This document shows positions 51,862 through 60,592 of a DNA stretch of 64,000 bases, one piece after another. Origin of the DNA: Streptomyces sp. 840.1 (GTDB lineage: Bacteria > Actinomycetota > Actinomycetes > Streptomycetales > Streptomycetaceae). Position numbers and translations under genes: made by a program. Location: contig NZ_RJUU01000001.1 in assembly GCF_003751445.1 (NCBI RefSeq), positions 5,322,001 through 5,386,000 on the forward strand, given 5' to 3'. Within the stretch, counting starts at the first letter, position 1. Every line of letters begins with the position of its first letter. The notes beneath the pieces are model-generated. The model was not told where the DNA came from and made no database searches. It was given only the letters and a program-made list of their open reading frames with translations.

Positions 51862-52785
51862 ATGGATCTTCGAATCTTCACCGAGCCCCAGCAAGGGGCG
51901 AGCTACGACACCCTGCTCACCGTCGCCAAGGCGACCGAGGACCTCGGCTTCGACGCCTTCTACCGCTCCGACCACTATCTGCGCATGGGAGGGGGCGACG
52001 GGCTCCCCGGCCCGACGGACGCCTGGATCACGCTGGCCGGGCTGGCGCGCGAGACCAAGCGGATCCGCCTCGGCACGCTGATGACGGCAGGCACGTTCCG
52101 GCTTCCCGGCGTGCTCGCCATCCAGGTGGCACAGGTCGACCAGATGTCCGGCGGCCGCGTCGAACTGGGCCTGGGCGCGGGCTGGTTCGAGGACGAGCAC
52201 AAGGCGTACGGCATCCCGTTCCCGCAGGAGAAGTTCGGCCGGCTGGAGGAGCAGCTGGCGATCATCACCGGGCTGTGGTCGACCGAGGTCGGCAAGACGT
52301 TCAGCTACGACGGCACCCACTACCAGCTCACCGACTCACCTGCCCTGCCCAAGCCGGCGCAGGCCAAGGTGCCGGTCCTGATCGGCGGGCACGGGGCCAA
52401 GCGCACACCGAGGCTGGCCGCCAAGTACGCGGATGAGTTCAACATCCCGTTCGCCTCCCTGGAGGACAGCGAGAAGCAGTTCGGCCGGGTCAGGGAAGCG
52501 GCCGAGGCGGCGGGCCGGGGGCCGGACGACCTGGTGTACTCCAACGCGCTGGTGGTCTGTGTCGGCAAGGACGACGCCGAGGTGGCCCGCCGCGCCGCCG
52601 TCATCGGGCGGGACGTGGCGGAGCTCAAGGCGAACGGGCTGGCGGGCTCGCCCGCCGAAGTGGTCGACAAGATCGGCCGATTCGGGGCCATCGGGGCTTC
52701 CCGGATCTACCTCCAGGTGCTGGATCTCGACGACCTGGCGCACCTGGAACTGATTTCGTCGCAGGTTCAGTCCCAGCTCAGCTGA
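51862..52785 (+). CDS. LLM-class F420-dependent oxidoreductase
   Basis: A 307-residue luciferase-like TIM-barrel oxidoreductase of the F420-dependent group. Its hallmarks are LGFDAFYRSDHY at about 28-39, the family segment RVELGLGAGWFEDEHKAYGIPFP (read in parts: RVELGLGAGWF and YGIPFP), and GGHGAKRTPRLAAKYADEFN near the middle. It transfers hydride from F420H2 to an unknown substrate. The ATG at 51862 is favoured over upstream in-frame codons because the protein then begins DLRIFTEPQ, as is typical. The next gene starts 19 nt downstream and is probably cotranscribed. Confidence 0.88.
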   Translation: MDLRIFTEPQQGASYDTLLTVAKATEDLGFDAFYRSDHYLRMGGGDGLPGPTDAWITLAGLARETKRIRLGTLMTAGTFRLPGVLAIQVAQVDQMSGGRVELGLGAGWFEDEHKAYGIPFPQEKFGRLEEQLAIITGLWSTEVGKTFSYDGTHYQLTDSPALPKPAQAKVPVLIGGHGAKRTPRLAAKYADEFNIPFASLEDSEKQFGRVREAAEAAGRGPDDLVYSNALVVCVGKDDAEVARRAAVIGRDVAELKANGLAGSPAEVVDKIGRFGAIGASRIYLQVLDLDDLAHLELISSQVQSQLS

Positions 52786-52804
52786 GACCGGGAGAGGAGT
52801 ATCC

Positions 52805-53833
52805 GTGCGTCCCGCCCGTGACCCCGGCCGGAGCGCCCGCACCCCGGGCAGTGTCAGCCGGCCCTCCGGCCGGCCGTTCGCCGCAGCGCCGTCCCGGCCC
52901 CTCGCGGCCGCCCTCGCGACGGGTCCGGTCCTGCTGGACGGCGGCCTCTCCAGCCAACTGGAGGCGCAGGGCTGCGATCTGTCCGACGCGCTGTGGTCCG
53001 CCCGGCTGCTCGCCGACGGGCCGGAGCAGATCGAGCGGGCTCACTCGGCCTATGTGCGGGCGGGTGCGCAGGTGCTCATCACCGCCAGTTATCAGGCGAG
53101 CTTCGAAGGGTTCGGGCGGCGCGGGGCAGGGCGGGCGGAGGCGGCCGCGCTGTTCGCCCGCAGTGTGGAGCTGGCCCGCCGGTCGGCCGGTTCGGTGGAA
53201 CGGGACGTGTGGGTCGCCGCCTCCGTCGGCCCGTACGGGGCGGTGACGGCGGACGGCGCCGAGTACCGGGGCCGGTACGGGCTCTCGGTCCGGGAGCTGG
53301 AGCGCTTCCACCGCCCCCGGATCGAGGCGCTGGCCGCCGCGGAGCCCGACGCCCTGGCGCTGGAGACGGTGCCGGACACCGTCGAGGCGGAGGCGCTGCT
53401 GCGGGTCGCGGAGGAGTCCGGGCTGCCGGTCTGGCTCTCCTACACCGTGGCGCGGGGCGAGACCAGGGCGGGACAGCCGCTGGAGGAGGCGTTCGGCCTC
53501 GCCGCGGGGTTCGAACGGGTGGTGGCGGTCGGGGTGAACTGCTGCGACCCGGCCGACGCGGACACGGCGGTGCGGACGGCCGCCGAGGTGACCGGGAAGC
53601 CGGTCGTCGTCTACCCGAACAGCGGGGAACGCTGGGACGCGGGGAGACGGGCATGGGCCGGCGGCGCCACGTTCGATCCCGTCCGGGTCCTGGCCTGGCG
53701 GGAGTCGGGGGCCCGGCTGGTCGGAGGCTGCTGCCGGGTCGGCCCGGCGACCATCGCGGAGCTGGCGGCGCTGCTGGGGACACCGGCGGGCAACCACGTG
53801 GAAGGAGGGACGGAGGATCCGGAGGCGGACTGA
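52805..53833 (+). CDS. mmuM: Homocysteine S-methyltransferase
   Basis: A 342-residue homocysteine methyltransferase of the Pfam S-methyl_trans family. It makes methionine by transferring a methyl group from S-methylmethionine or SAM to homocysteine. The zinc-binding cysteines are in GVNCCDP at about 241-247 and GGCCRVGP at about 309-316. The first ~35 residues are a Pro/Arg-rich extension; the domain starts LDGGLSSQLEAQG. The GTG at 52805 follows GAGAGGAG. The Hen1 gene starts 45 nt after the stop, possibly in the same transcript. Confidence 0.88.
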   Translation: MRPARDPGRSARTPGSVSRPSGRPFAAAPSRPLAAALATGPVLLDGGLSSQLEAQGCDLSDALWSARLLADGPEQIERAHSAYVRAGAQVLITASYQASFEGFGRRGAGRAEAAALFARSVELARRSAGSVERDVWVAASVGPYGAVTADGAEYRGRYGLSVRELERFHRPRIEALAAAEPDALALETVPDTVEAEALLRVAEESGLPVWLSYTVARGETRAGQPLEEAFGLAAGFERVVAVGVNCCDPADADTAVRTAAEVTGKPVVVYPNSGERWDAGRRAWAGGATFDPVRVLAWRESGARLVGGCCRVGPATIAELAALLGTPAGNHVEGGTEDPEAD

Positions 53834-53877
53834 AAATGCCTGGTGAGAGGGGAAGGAACGAGTCCATACTCGGATGT

Positions 53878-55347
53878 GTGTTCCTGACGATCAGTACCAC
53901 CGGCACCCCGGAGCGTCCCGCCACCGATCTCGGATTCCTGCTGCACAAGCATCCCGAGAAGGCGCAGACGTATTCCACCTCCCACGGCACCGCGCACGTC
54001 TTCTACCCCGAGGCGTCGGCGGAGCGTTGCACTGCGGCGCTGCTGCTGGAGGTGGATCCCGTGGCGCTGGTGCGGCGGGGCAAGGGCCGGGGCGGCGCCC
54101 CCGACGCGGCACTCGCCCAGTACGTCAACGACCGCCCGTACGCGGCCTCCTCGCTGCTGTCCGTCGCGATGAGCACCGTCTTCAAGTCCGCGCTGAGCGG
54201 CGCCTGCCGGGCGATGCCCGAGCGGGCCGAGGAGACGCTGCCGCTGCGGATCGAAGTGCCCGCCCTGCCGGCCCGTGGTGGTGCCGAGCTGGTGCGCAAG
54301 CTCTTCGGTCCGCTCGGCTGGTCGCGGGTGGACGCGGTAGCCGTACCGCTGGACGAGCAGTTCCCCGAGTGGGGGGACTCCCGGTACGTACGGCTCGTGC
54401 TGGAGGGCGAGTTGCGGCTGGCCGACGCGTTGCGTCAGCTGTACGTCCTGCTGCCGGTGCTCGACGACGCGAAGCACTACTGGGTGTCGCCGGACGAGGT
54501 GGACAAGCTGCTGCGCGCCGGTGAGGGCTGGCTGGCCGGTCACCCCGAGCAGAAGCTGATCACCAGCCGCTACCTGGCCCGCCGCTGGGGGCTGACCAGG
54601 CAGGCGATGGAGCGGCTGGAGCTGGTCCGGCTCGCGGAGTCGGACGACCTGGACGTCGAGAGCATCGACAACGCGGTCGACGAGACGGCCGACACCGAGG
54701 AGCGGCCGGTGCCGCTCGCGGAGCAGCGGCGAGCGGCGATCCTGGCCGCGCTGACCGGCGCCGGAGCGAGCCGGGTGCTCGACCTGGGCTGCGGGCAGGG
54801 CCAGTTGGTGCAGGCGCTGCTGAAGGACGTGCGGTTCACGGAGATCGTCGGGGTCGACGTCTCGATGCGCGCCCTCACCGTCGCCTCGCGCCGGCTGAAG
54901 CTGGACCGGATGGGGGAGCGGCAGGCCGCCCGCGTGACGCTCCAGCAGGGCTCGCTCACGTACACCGACAAGCGGCTCAAGGGGTACGACGCGGCGGTGC
55001 TCAGCGAAGTCATCGAGCACCTCGACCTGCCGAGGCTGCCCGCGCTGGAGTACGCGGTGTTCGGTTCGGCCCGGCCCCGCACCGTCCTGGTGACCACGCC
55101 GAACGTCGAGTACAACGTCCGCTGGGAGACGCTCCCGGCCGGGCATGTCCGGCACGGTGACCACCGCTTCGAATGGACCCGGGCCGAGTTCCGGGACTGG
55201 GCGGGCGAGGTGGCCCGTCGGCACGGGTACGGGGTGGAGTTCGTGCCCGTCGGACCCGAGGACCCGGAGGTGGGTCCGCCCACCCAGATGGCCGTGTTCA
55301 CCATGACCGCGGCCGACGAGACCGAGAAGGAGGCGAAGGCAGCATGA
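53878..55347 (+). CDS. hen1: Hen1, 3'-terminal RNA ribose 2'-O-methyltransferase
   Basis: A 489-residue bacterial Hen1. It methylates the 2'-OH at the 3' end of a cleaved RNA before ligation, so that the repaired site resists repeat cleavage. Residues about 1-250 form the bacterial N-terminal domain that stimulates its partner ligase, beginning FLTISTTGTPERPATDLGF and LLHKHPEKAQ. The methyltransferase domain at about 285-470 has SAM-binding DLGCGQGQ (302-309) and metal-binding EVIEH (377-381) with DHRFEWTR (428-435), whose Glu and His bind Mn. The GTG at 53878 gives this family N-terminus; ATG at 53836 has a better ribosome-binding site (GGAGG at 53821) but adds 14 residues not typical of the family. 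The stop overlaps Pnkp by 4 nt. Confidence 0.92.
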   Translation: MFLTISTTGTPERPATDLGFLLHKHPEKAQTYSTSHGTAHVFYPEASAERCTAALLLEVDPVALVRRGKGRGGAPDAALAQYVNDRPYAASSLLSVAMSTVFKSALSGACRAMPERAEETLPLRIEVPALPARGGAELVRKLFGPLGWSRVDAVAVPLDEQFPEWGDSRYVRLVLEGELRLADALRQLYVLLPVLDDAKHYWVSPDEVDKLLRAGEGWLAGHPEQKLITSRYLARRWGLTRQAMERLELVRLAESDDLDVESIDNAVDETADTEERPVPLAEQRRAAILAALTGAGASRVLDLGCGQGQLVQALLKDVRFTEIVGVDVSMRALTVASRRLKLDRMGERQAARVTLQQGSLTYTDKRLKGYDAAVLSEVIEHLDLPRLPALEYAVFGSARPRTVLVTTPNVEYNVRWETLPAGHVRHGDHRFEWTRAEFRDWAGEVARRHGYGVEFVPVGPEDPEVGPPTQMAVFTMTAADETEKEAKAA

Positions 55348-57986
55348 GCGGGACGGACGACAGCAGCAGAAGCAGTTCCGGCGACAACGCCGGCACCGGT
55401 TCCAGTTCTGGCACCGCGTGCGGCACCGGCGACGGGGCCGCACGCGTCCTGCCGGTGACCGACCTCTCCCTCGTGGTCCTCATCGGGGCGAGCGGCTCGG
55501 GCAAGTCCACCTTCGCCCAACGGCACTTCAGACCGACCGAGATCATCTCCTCGGACTTCTGCCGGGGCCTCGTCGCCGACGACGAGAACGACCAGAGCGC
55601 GAGCCGGGACGCCTTCGACGTCCTGCACTACATCGCGGGCAAGCGGCTGGCCGCCGGGCGGCTGACCGTCGTCGACGCCACCAACGTCCAGCCCGAGAGC
55701 CGCCGCCAGCTGGTGAAGCTGGCCCGGGAACACGACGTGCTGCCCATCGCGATCGTGCTGGACCTGCCCGAGGAGGTCTGCCAGGCGCGCAACGCCGCCC
55801 GCCCCGACCGGGCCGGCATGGGCCGCCACGTCGTCCAGCGCCACCTCCGCGAGCTGCGCCGCTCGCTGCGCGGCCTTGAGCGCGAGGGCTTCCGCAAGGT
55901 CCACATCCTGCGCACCGAGGAGGAGGCCGGGCACGCCGAAGTGGTGCGGGAGCGCCGCTACAACGACCTCCGTCATCTCACCGGCCCCTTCGACATCATC
56001 GGCGACATCCACGGCTGCAGCTCCGAGCTGGAGACCCTGCTCGGCAAGCTCGGCTACGCGGACGGGGCGCACCCCGGGGGGCGTACCGCGGTCTTCGTCG
56101 GCGACCTCGTCGACCGGGGCCCCGACAGCCCCGGCGTGCTGCGCCGCGTGATGTCGATGGTGTCCGACGGCAACGCGCTCTGCGTGCCCGGCAACCACGA
56201 GAACAAGCTCGGCCGCTACCTCAAGGGCCGCAAGGTCCAGCAGACCCACGGGCTCGCGGAGACCATCGAGCAGTTGGAGCGGGAGGACGCCGGGGACCCG
56301 CAGTTCCGCGAGCGGGTCCGGGAGTTCATCGACGGGCTCGTCAGCCACTACGTACTGGACGGAGGCAACCTCGTCGTCTGCCACGCCGGGCTGCCCGAGA
56401 AGTACCACGGCCGCACCTCCGGACGGGTCCGCTCGCACGCGCTGTACGGCGAGACCACCGGCGAGACCGACGAGTTCGGCCTGCCGGTGCGCTACCCGTG
56501 GGCCGAGGACTACCGGGGCCGGGCCGCGGTCGTCTACGGCCACACGCCCGTGCCCACCACCTCCTGGATCAACAACACCATCTGCCTGGACACCGGCGCT
56601 GTCTTCGGCGGGAAGATGACCGCGCTGCGCTGGCCGGAGCGCGAGCTCGTCGACGTACCGGCCGAGCAGGTCTGGTACGAGCCGGTGAAGCCGCTGGCCA
56701 CCGAGGCGCCGGGCGGCCGGGAGGGCCGGCCGCTGGACCTCGACGACGTGCGGGGCCGGCGGATCGTGGAGACCCGGCACCTGGGCCGCGTCTCGGTCCG
56801 CGAGGAGAACGCGGCGGCCGCGCTCGAGGTCATGAGCCGGTTCGCCGTCGACCCCCGGCTGCTGGCCTACCTGCCGCCGACCATGGCGCCGACGGCGACC
56901 TCGAAGGAGGAGGGGTATCTGGAACACCCGGCCGAGGCGTTCGCGCAGTACCGGGCGGACGGCGTGGCGAAGGTCGTGTGCGAGGAGAAGCACATGGGCT
57001 CCCGGGCCGTGGCCCTCGTCTGCCGTGACGCGGACGTGGCACGCGAGCGCTTCGGGACCGGCGTCGCGGGCGAGGGCGGCCCGACGGGCGCCCTGCACAC
57101 CCGCACCGGACGCCCGTTCCTCGACGACGCGGGCCTGACCGAGGTGGTCCTGGGCCGGCTGCGCGCCGCCGTCACCGCCGCCGGGCTGTGGGAGGAGTGG
57201 GACACCGACTGGGTGCTGCTCGACGCCGAACTGATGCCCTGGTCCCTCAAGGCGGCCGGACTGCTCCGCTCGCAGTACGCGGCGGTCGGCGCCGCCTCGG
57301 GCGCCGTCTTCCCCGCGGCCGAGGCCGCCCTCGCGGCGGCGGCGGAGCGCGGCATCGACGTCGGCACGCTCGCCGGCCGGCAGCACGGCCGGGCACGGGA
57401 CGCCGCGGCGTTCACCGAGGCCTACCGCCGTTACTGCTGGAGCACCGAGGGGCTGGAGGGGGTGCGGCTTGCACCGTTCCAGATCCTCGCGGTGCAGGGC
57501 CGCTCGCTCACCACCGTCCCCCACGACGAGCAGCTGGCCTGGCTGGACCGGCTGGTGGAGCACGACCCCAGCGGGCTGCTCCAGGTCACCCGGCGGCTCG
57601 TCGTCGACACCGCCGACGAGGCCTCGGTCCGCTCCGGCATCGACTGGTGGCTGGAGATGACCGGGCGCGGCGGCGAGGGCATGGTGGTCAAGCCGCTCGG
57701 CGCGTTCGCCAGGGACGCCAAGGGGCGCCTGGTCCAGCCGGGCATCAAGGTGCGCGGCCGGGAGTACCTGCGGATCATCTACGGACCCGAGTACACCCGC
57801 CCGGAGAACCTGGAGCGGCTGCGCGGCCGGTTCCTCGGCCACAAGCGCTCGCTCGCCCTGCGCGAGTACGCCCTGGGCCTCGAAGCCCTGGACCGGCTGG
57901 CCGGCGGTGAGCCGCTGTGGCGGGTGCACGAGGCGGTGTTCGCGGTGCTGGCGCTGGAGTCGGAGCCGGTGGACCCCCGGCTGTAG
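55344..57986 (+). CDS. pnkp: Pnkp, polynucleotide kinase-phosphatase-ligase
   Basis: This 880-residue trifunctional RNA repair enzyme has three parts. The 5' kinase (about 40-215) has P-loop GASGSGKST at 48-56. The 2',3'-phosphatase (about 216-430) is a binuclear metallophosphoesterase with GDIHG (221-225), GDLVDRG (254-260) and GNHE (284-287). The ligase/adenylyltransferase (about 480-870) has nucleophile Lys in EEKHMGS (550), later EGMVVKP and GIKVRGREYLRIIYGP as ligase motifs IV/V. With Hen1 it heals, methylates and seals tRNA-like breaks. The first 38 residues are a Ser/Gly-rich linker and may include upstream start choice; ATG at 55344 overlaps the hen1 stop by 4 nt. All key residues are present, so it should be active. 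Confidence 0.95.
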   Translation: MSGTDDSSRSSSGDNAGTGSSSGTACGTGDGAARVLPVTDLSLVVLIGASGSGKSTFAQRHFRPTEIISSDFCRGLVADDENDQSASRDAFDVLHYIAGKRLAAGRLTVVDATNVQPESRRQLVKLAREHDVLPIAIVLDLPEEVCQARNAARPDRAGMGRHVVQRHLRELRRSLRGLEREGFRKVHILRTEEEAGHAEVVRERRYNDLRHLTGPFDIIGDIHGCSSELETLLGKLGYADGAHPGGRTAVFVGDLVDRGPDSPGVLRRVMSMVSDGNALCVPGNHENKLGRYLKGRKVQQTHGLAETIEQLEREDAGDPQFRERVREFIDGLVSHYVLDGGNLVVCHAGLPEKYHGRTSGRVRSHALYGETTGETDEFGLPVRYPWAEDYRGRAAVVYGHTPVPTTSWINNTICLDTGAVFGGKMTALRWPERELVDVPAEQVWYEPVKPLATEAPGGREGRPLDLDDVRGRRIVETRHLGRVSVREENAAAALEVMSRFAVDPRLLAYLPPTMAPTATSKEEGYLEHPAEAFAQYRADGVAKVVCEEKHMGSRAVALVCRDADVARERFGTGVAGEGGPTGALHTRTGRPFLDDAGLTEVVLGRLRAAVTAAGLWEEWDTDWVLLDAELMPWSLKAAGLLRSQYAAVGAASGAVFPAAEAALAAAAERGIDVGTLAGRQHGRARDAAAFTEAYRRYCWSTEGLEGVRLAPFQILAVQGRSLTTVPHDEQLAWLDRLVEHDPSGLLQVTRRLVVDTADEASVRSGIDWWLEMTGRGGEGMVVKPLGAFARDAKGRLVQPGIKVRGREYLRIIYGPEYTRPENLERLRGRFLGHKRSLALREYALGLEALDRLAGGEPLWRVHEAVFAVLALESEPVDPRL

Positions 57987-58055
57987 TACGGGTCACGCAA
58001 GAACCGGCAGGCGATTCGCCGGGTGAACGGCGCTCCGCGCGGTGAGGATGAGGGC

Positions 58056-59288
58056 ATGGGATTCCATGTCGACTCCGAGGCCGGGCGGCTGCGCCGCGTC
58101 ATTCTGCACCGCCCCGATCTGGAACTGAAACGGCTCACCCCGAGCAACAAGGACGCACTGCTGTTCGACGACGTGCTCTGGGTGCGCCGGGCCCGCCAGG
58201 AGCACGACGGGTTCGCGGACGTGCTGCGTGACCGGGGCGTTGAGGTGCACCTCTTCGGTGATCTGCTCCGCGAGTCGTTGGAGATCCCGGCGGCCCGGCG
58301 GCTGGTGCTGGACCGGGTCTTCGAGGAGAAGGAGTACGGCCCGCTGGCCACCGAACACCTGCGGGCCGCCTTCGAGGAGCTGTCCGCCACCGAACTCTGC
58401 GAGGCGCTGGTCGGCGGGATGACCAAACGGGAGTTCCTGGAGCGGTACCGCGAACCGACCTCGGTCCGCTTCCACGTGATGGATCTGGACGACTTCCTGC
58501 TCGGACCGCTGCCGAACCACCTCTTCACCCGCGACACCTCGGCGTGGATCTACGACGGGGTCTCCATCAACGCCATGCGCTGGCCGGCCCGGCAGCGCGA
58601 GACCGTCCACTTCGAGGCGATCTACGGGCACCACCCGCTCTTCACCGGCCCCGACGCGGGGGCCTTCCACCACTGGTCGCAGGGGCAGGACGACTACCCC
58701 TCCACCATCGAGGGCGGCGACGTCCTGGTCATCGGGCGGGGCGCCGTCCTCATCGGGATGAGCGAGCGCACCACCCCGCAGGCCGTGGAGATGCTGGCCC
58801 GCGGACTCTTCGACGCCGGGTCCGCCCGGACGATCGTGGCGCTGGACATGCCCAAGAGCCGGGCCTTCATGCACCTGGACACGGTGATGACGATGGTCGA
58901 CGGGGACACCTTCTCCAAGTACGCGGGCCTGGGCATGCTCCGCTCGTACACCATCGAGCCGGGGGACGGCCCGCGTGACCTCAAGGTCACCGACCATCCG
59001 CCCGAGCACATGCACCGTGCCATCGCGGCGGCGCTGGGGCTGGACTCGATCCGGGTCCTCACCGCCACCCAGGACGTGCACGCCGCCGAGCGCGAACAGT
59101 GGGACGACGGCTGCAACGTGCTGGCCGTCGAACCGGGCGTCGTCGTCGCCTATGAGCGCAACGCCACCACCAACACCCATCTGCGCAAGGAGGGGATCGA
59201 GGTCATCGAGATCCGCGGCAGCGAACTGGGCCGGGGCCGGGGCGGGCCCCGCTGCATGAGCTGCCCGGTGGTCCGCGATCCGGTGTAG
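58056..59288 (+). CDS. arcA: Arginine deiminase
   Basis: A 410-residue arginine deiminase that converts arginine to citrulline and ammonia. Catalytic motifs are [28 protein letters not shown] (His of the triad) and the C-terminal [11 protein letters not shown], whose first Cys (about 400) is the nucleophile. The ATG at 58056 follows GAGG. It begins 69 nt after the Pnkp gene and lies before ornithine carbamoyltransferase, with an ARG-box-like repeat between the two. No carbamate kinase (arcC) is present, so ATP recovery by a full arginine deiminase pathway cannot be assumed. Confidence 0.93.
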   Translation: MGFHVDSEAGRLRRVILHRPDLELKRLTPSNKDALLFDDVLWVRRARQEHDGFADVLRDRGVEVHLFGDLLRESLEIPAARRLVLDRVFEEKEYGPLATEHLRAAFEELSATELCEALVGGMTKREFLERYREPTSVRFHVMDLDDFLLGPLPNHLFTRDTSAWIYDGVSINAMRWPARQRETVHFEAIYGHHPLFTGPDAGAFHHWSQGQDDYPSTIEGGDVLVIGRGAVLIGMSERTTPQAVEMLARGLFDAGSARTIVALDMPKSRAFMHLDTVMTMVDGDTFSKYAGLGMLRSYTIEPGDGPRDLKVTDHPPEHMHRAIAAALGLDSIRVLTATQDVHAAEREQWDDGCNVLAVEPGVVVAYERNATTNTHLRKEGIEVIEIRGSELGRGRGGPRCMSCPVVRDPV

Positions 59289-59329
59289 CCGGGCGCCCGG
59301 TGCGGGCGGAAGGGGGCCCGGACGCCCTG

Positions 59330-59353
59330 TATAGCGATGCATTGCATCGTATA
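59330..59353. promoter_or_regulatory. ARG-box-like inverted repeat upstream of arcB
   Basis: CGATGCA (59335-59341)-T-TGCATCG (59343-59349) forms a 15-bp inverted repeat with TATA on both sides. Streptomyces ArgR/AhrC sites contain TGCAT-type half-sites, so control by arginine is suggested. It ends 53 nt before arcB. Confidence 0.55.
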
Positions 59354-59405
59354 GACTTCCAGGGTTACCGTATGCGTCCCCCCGCCCGACCCAGGAGCAG
59401 TCACC

Positions 59406-60410
59406 ATGGCCATAGACCTCGCAGGCCGCCACTTCATCAAGGAGCTGGACTTCACGGCCGAGGAGTTCCGCGGCCTGATCGACCTGGCCGCGGAGCTGAA
59501 GGCCGCGAAGAAGGCGGGGGCCGAGGTGCAGCGGCTGCGCGGCCGGAACATCGCGCTGATCTTCGAGAAGACCTCGACCCGGACCCGGTGCGCGTTCGAG
59601 GTGGCGGCCGCCGACCAGGGCGCGTCCACCACGTACCTCGATCCATCCGGCTCCCAGATGGGGCACAAGGAGTCGGTGAAGGACACCGCGCGCGTCCTGG
59701 GCCGGATGTTCGACGGGATCGAGTACCGGGGCGACAGCCAGGCGGCCATCGAGGAGCTGGCCGCGTACGGCGGGGTGCCGGTCTTCAACGGGCTCTCCGA
59801 CGACTGGCACCCCACCCAGATGCTCGCCGACTACCTCACCATGACCGAGCACAGCACGAAGCCGCTGGAGCGGATCGCCTTCGCCTACCTCGGTGACGCC
59901 CGGTTCAACATGGGCAACTCCTACCTGGTGACCGGCGCCCTGCTGGGCATGGACGTGCGGATCGTCGCGCCGAAGGCCTACTGGCCCGCCGACGGGATCG
60001 TCGCGGAGGCCCGCAGGCTCGCCGAGGGCAGCGGGGCGACCGTCACGCTCACCGAGGACATCGCCGAGGGCGTGCGCGGCGCCGACTTCGTCGCCACCGA
60101 CGTCTGGGTCTCGATGGGGGAGCCCAAGGAGGTCTGGGACGAGCGCATCGCCGCCCTCGCGCCGTACGCCGTCACCATGGACGTCCTGCGGGCCAGTGGC
60201 AACGCCGACGTGAAGTTCCTGCACTGCCTCCCGGCCTACCACGACCTCGGCACCAAGGTGGGGCGCGAGATCCACGCCCGGCACGGTCTGACCGAGCTGG
60301 AGGTCAGCGACGAGGTCTTCGAGTCCGCCCACTCGGTCGTCTTCGACGAGGCGGAGAACCGGATGCACACGATCAAGGCGGTGCTGGTCGCGACGCTGGC
60401 CGCGCACTGA
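59406..60410 (+). CDS. arcB: Ornithine carbamoyltransferase
   Basis: A 334-residue ornithine carbamoyltransferase. Carbamoyl-phosphate-binding STRTR is at 57-61, with [12 protein letters not shown] near 136-147, [14 protein letters not shown] near 160-173, and the ornithine loop HCLPAYHD near 272-279. In the catabolic direction it splits citrulline into ornithine and carbamoyl phosphate; the anabolic role cannot be excluded. Its place behind arcA favours the catabolic one. ATG at 59406, separate promoter region with ARG-box-like repeat. Confidence 0.92.
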   Translation: MAIDLAGRHFIKELDFTAEEFRGLIDLAAELKAAKKAGAEVQRLRGRNIALIFEKTSTRTRCAFEVAAADQGASTTYLDPSGSQMGHKESVKDTARVLGRMFDGIEYRGDSQAAIEELAAYGGVPVFNGLSDDWHPTQMLADYLTMTEHSTKPLERIAFAYLGDARFNMGNSYLVTGALLGMDVRIVAPKAYWPADGIVAEARRLAEGSGATVTLTEDIAEGVRGADFVATDVWVSMGEPKEVWDERIAALAPYAVTMDVLRASGNADVKFLHCLPAYHDLGTKVGREIHARHGLTELEVSDEVFESAHSVVFDEAENRMHTIKAVLVATLAAH

Positions 60411-60422
60411 CAAGGACATACC

Positions 60423-60454
60423 GCATGTTCATGCGCTCAATTGGGTGAACATGC
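60423..60454. promoter_or_regulatory. Perfect inverted repeat downstream of arcB, overlapping a promoter
   Basis: GCATGTTCA (60423-60431) and TGAACATGC (60446-60454), 14 nt apart, are 9-bp perfect arms. They overlap the -35 position for a -10-like TATCAT at 60466-60471, so a bound protein would block or activate that promoter. Confidence 0.65.
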
Positions 60455-60465
60455 GCATGGGTACC

Positions 60466-60471
60466 TATCAT
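60466..60471 (+). promoter_or_regulatory. -10 element TATCAT
   Basis: TATCAT is a good Streptomyces -10 sequence; TTGGGT at 60441-60446 is a possible -35 with 19-nt spacing. Transcription would begin near 60478, just upstream of the hairpin. Confidence 0.55.
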
Positions 60472-60483
60472 GGTCCCCATTGG

Positions 60484-60517
60484 TGGGGTTCGAGCTCGCA
60501 CGCTCGAACCCCATTTT
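60484..60517 (+). terminator. Intrinsic terminator or attenuator before the permease gene
   Basis: TGGGGTTCGAGC (60484-60495) and GCTCGAACCCCA (60502-60513) form a perfect 12-bp stem with a 6-nt loop followed by TTTT (60514-60517). It may end arcB or attenuate the new transcript. A small competing stem CCCCA (60475-60479)/TGGGG (60484-60488) overlaps its left arm. Confidence 0.85.
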
Positions 60518-60592
60518 CGTGCGCCCCACCGGCCCCCACGCCCCCGGACGTACCGCCCCCCCACACGCGCCACCAGAGATGAGACCAGCCCC

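Noticed and set aside
54570..57929. Very long open frame on the minus strand opposite Pnkp
   Set aside because: GC-rich DNA gives long antisense frames. Pnkp on the plus strand has complete catalytic motifs; the antisense product resembles no family.
57993..60419. Long minus-strand open frame opposite arcA and arcB
   Set aside because: Both plus-strand genes have intact active sites and the expected length, so the antisense frame is a by-product of codon bias.
60484..60513. tRNA-like segment GGGGTTCGAG...CTCGAACCCC, considered as a tRNA end or attachment site
   Set aside because: It folds as one long symmetrical hairpin followed by TTTT, has no D or anticodon arm and no second copy, so it is a terminator.
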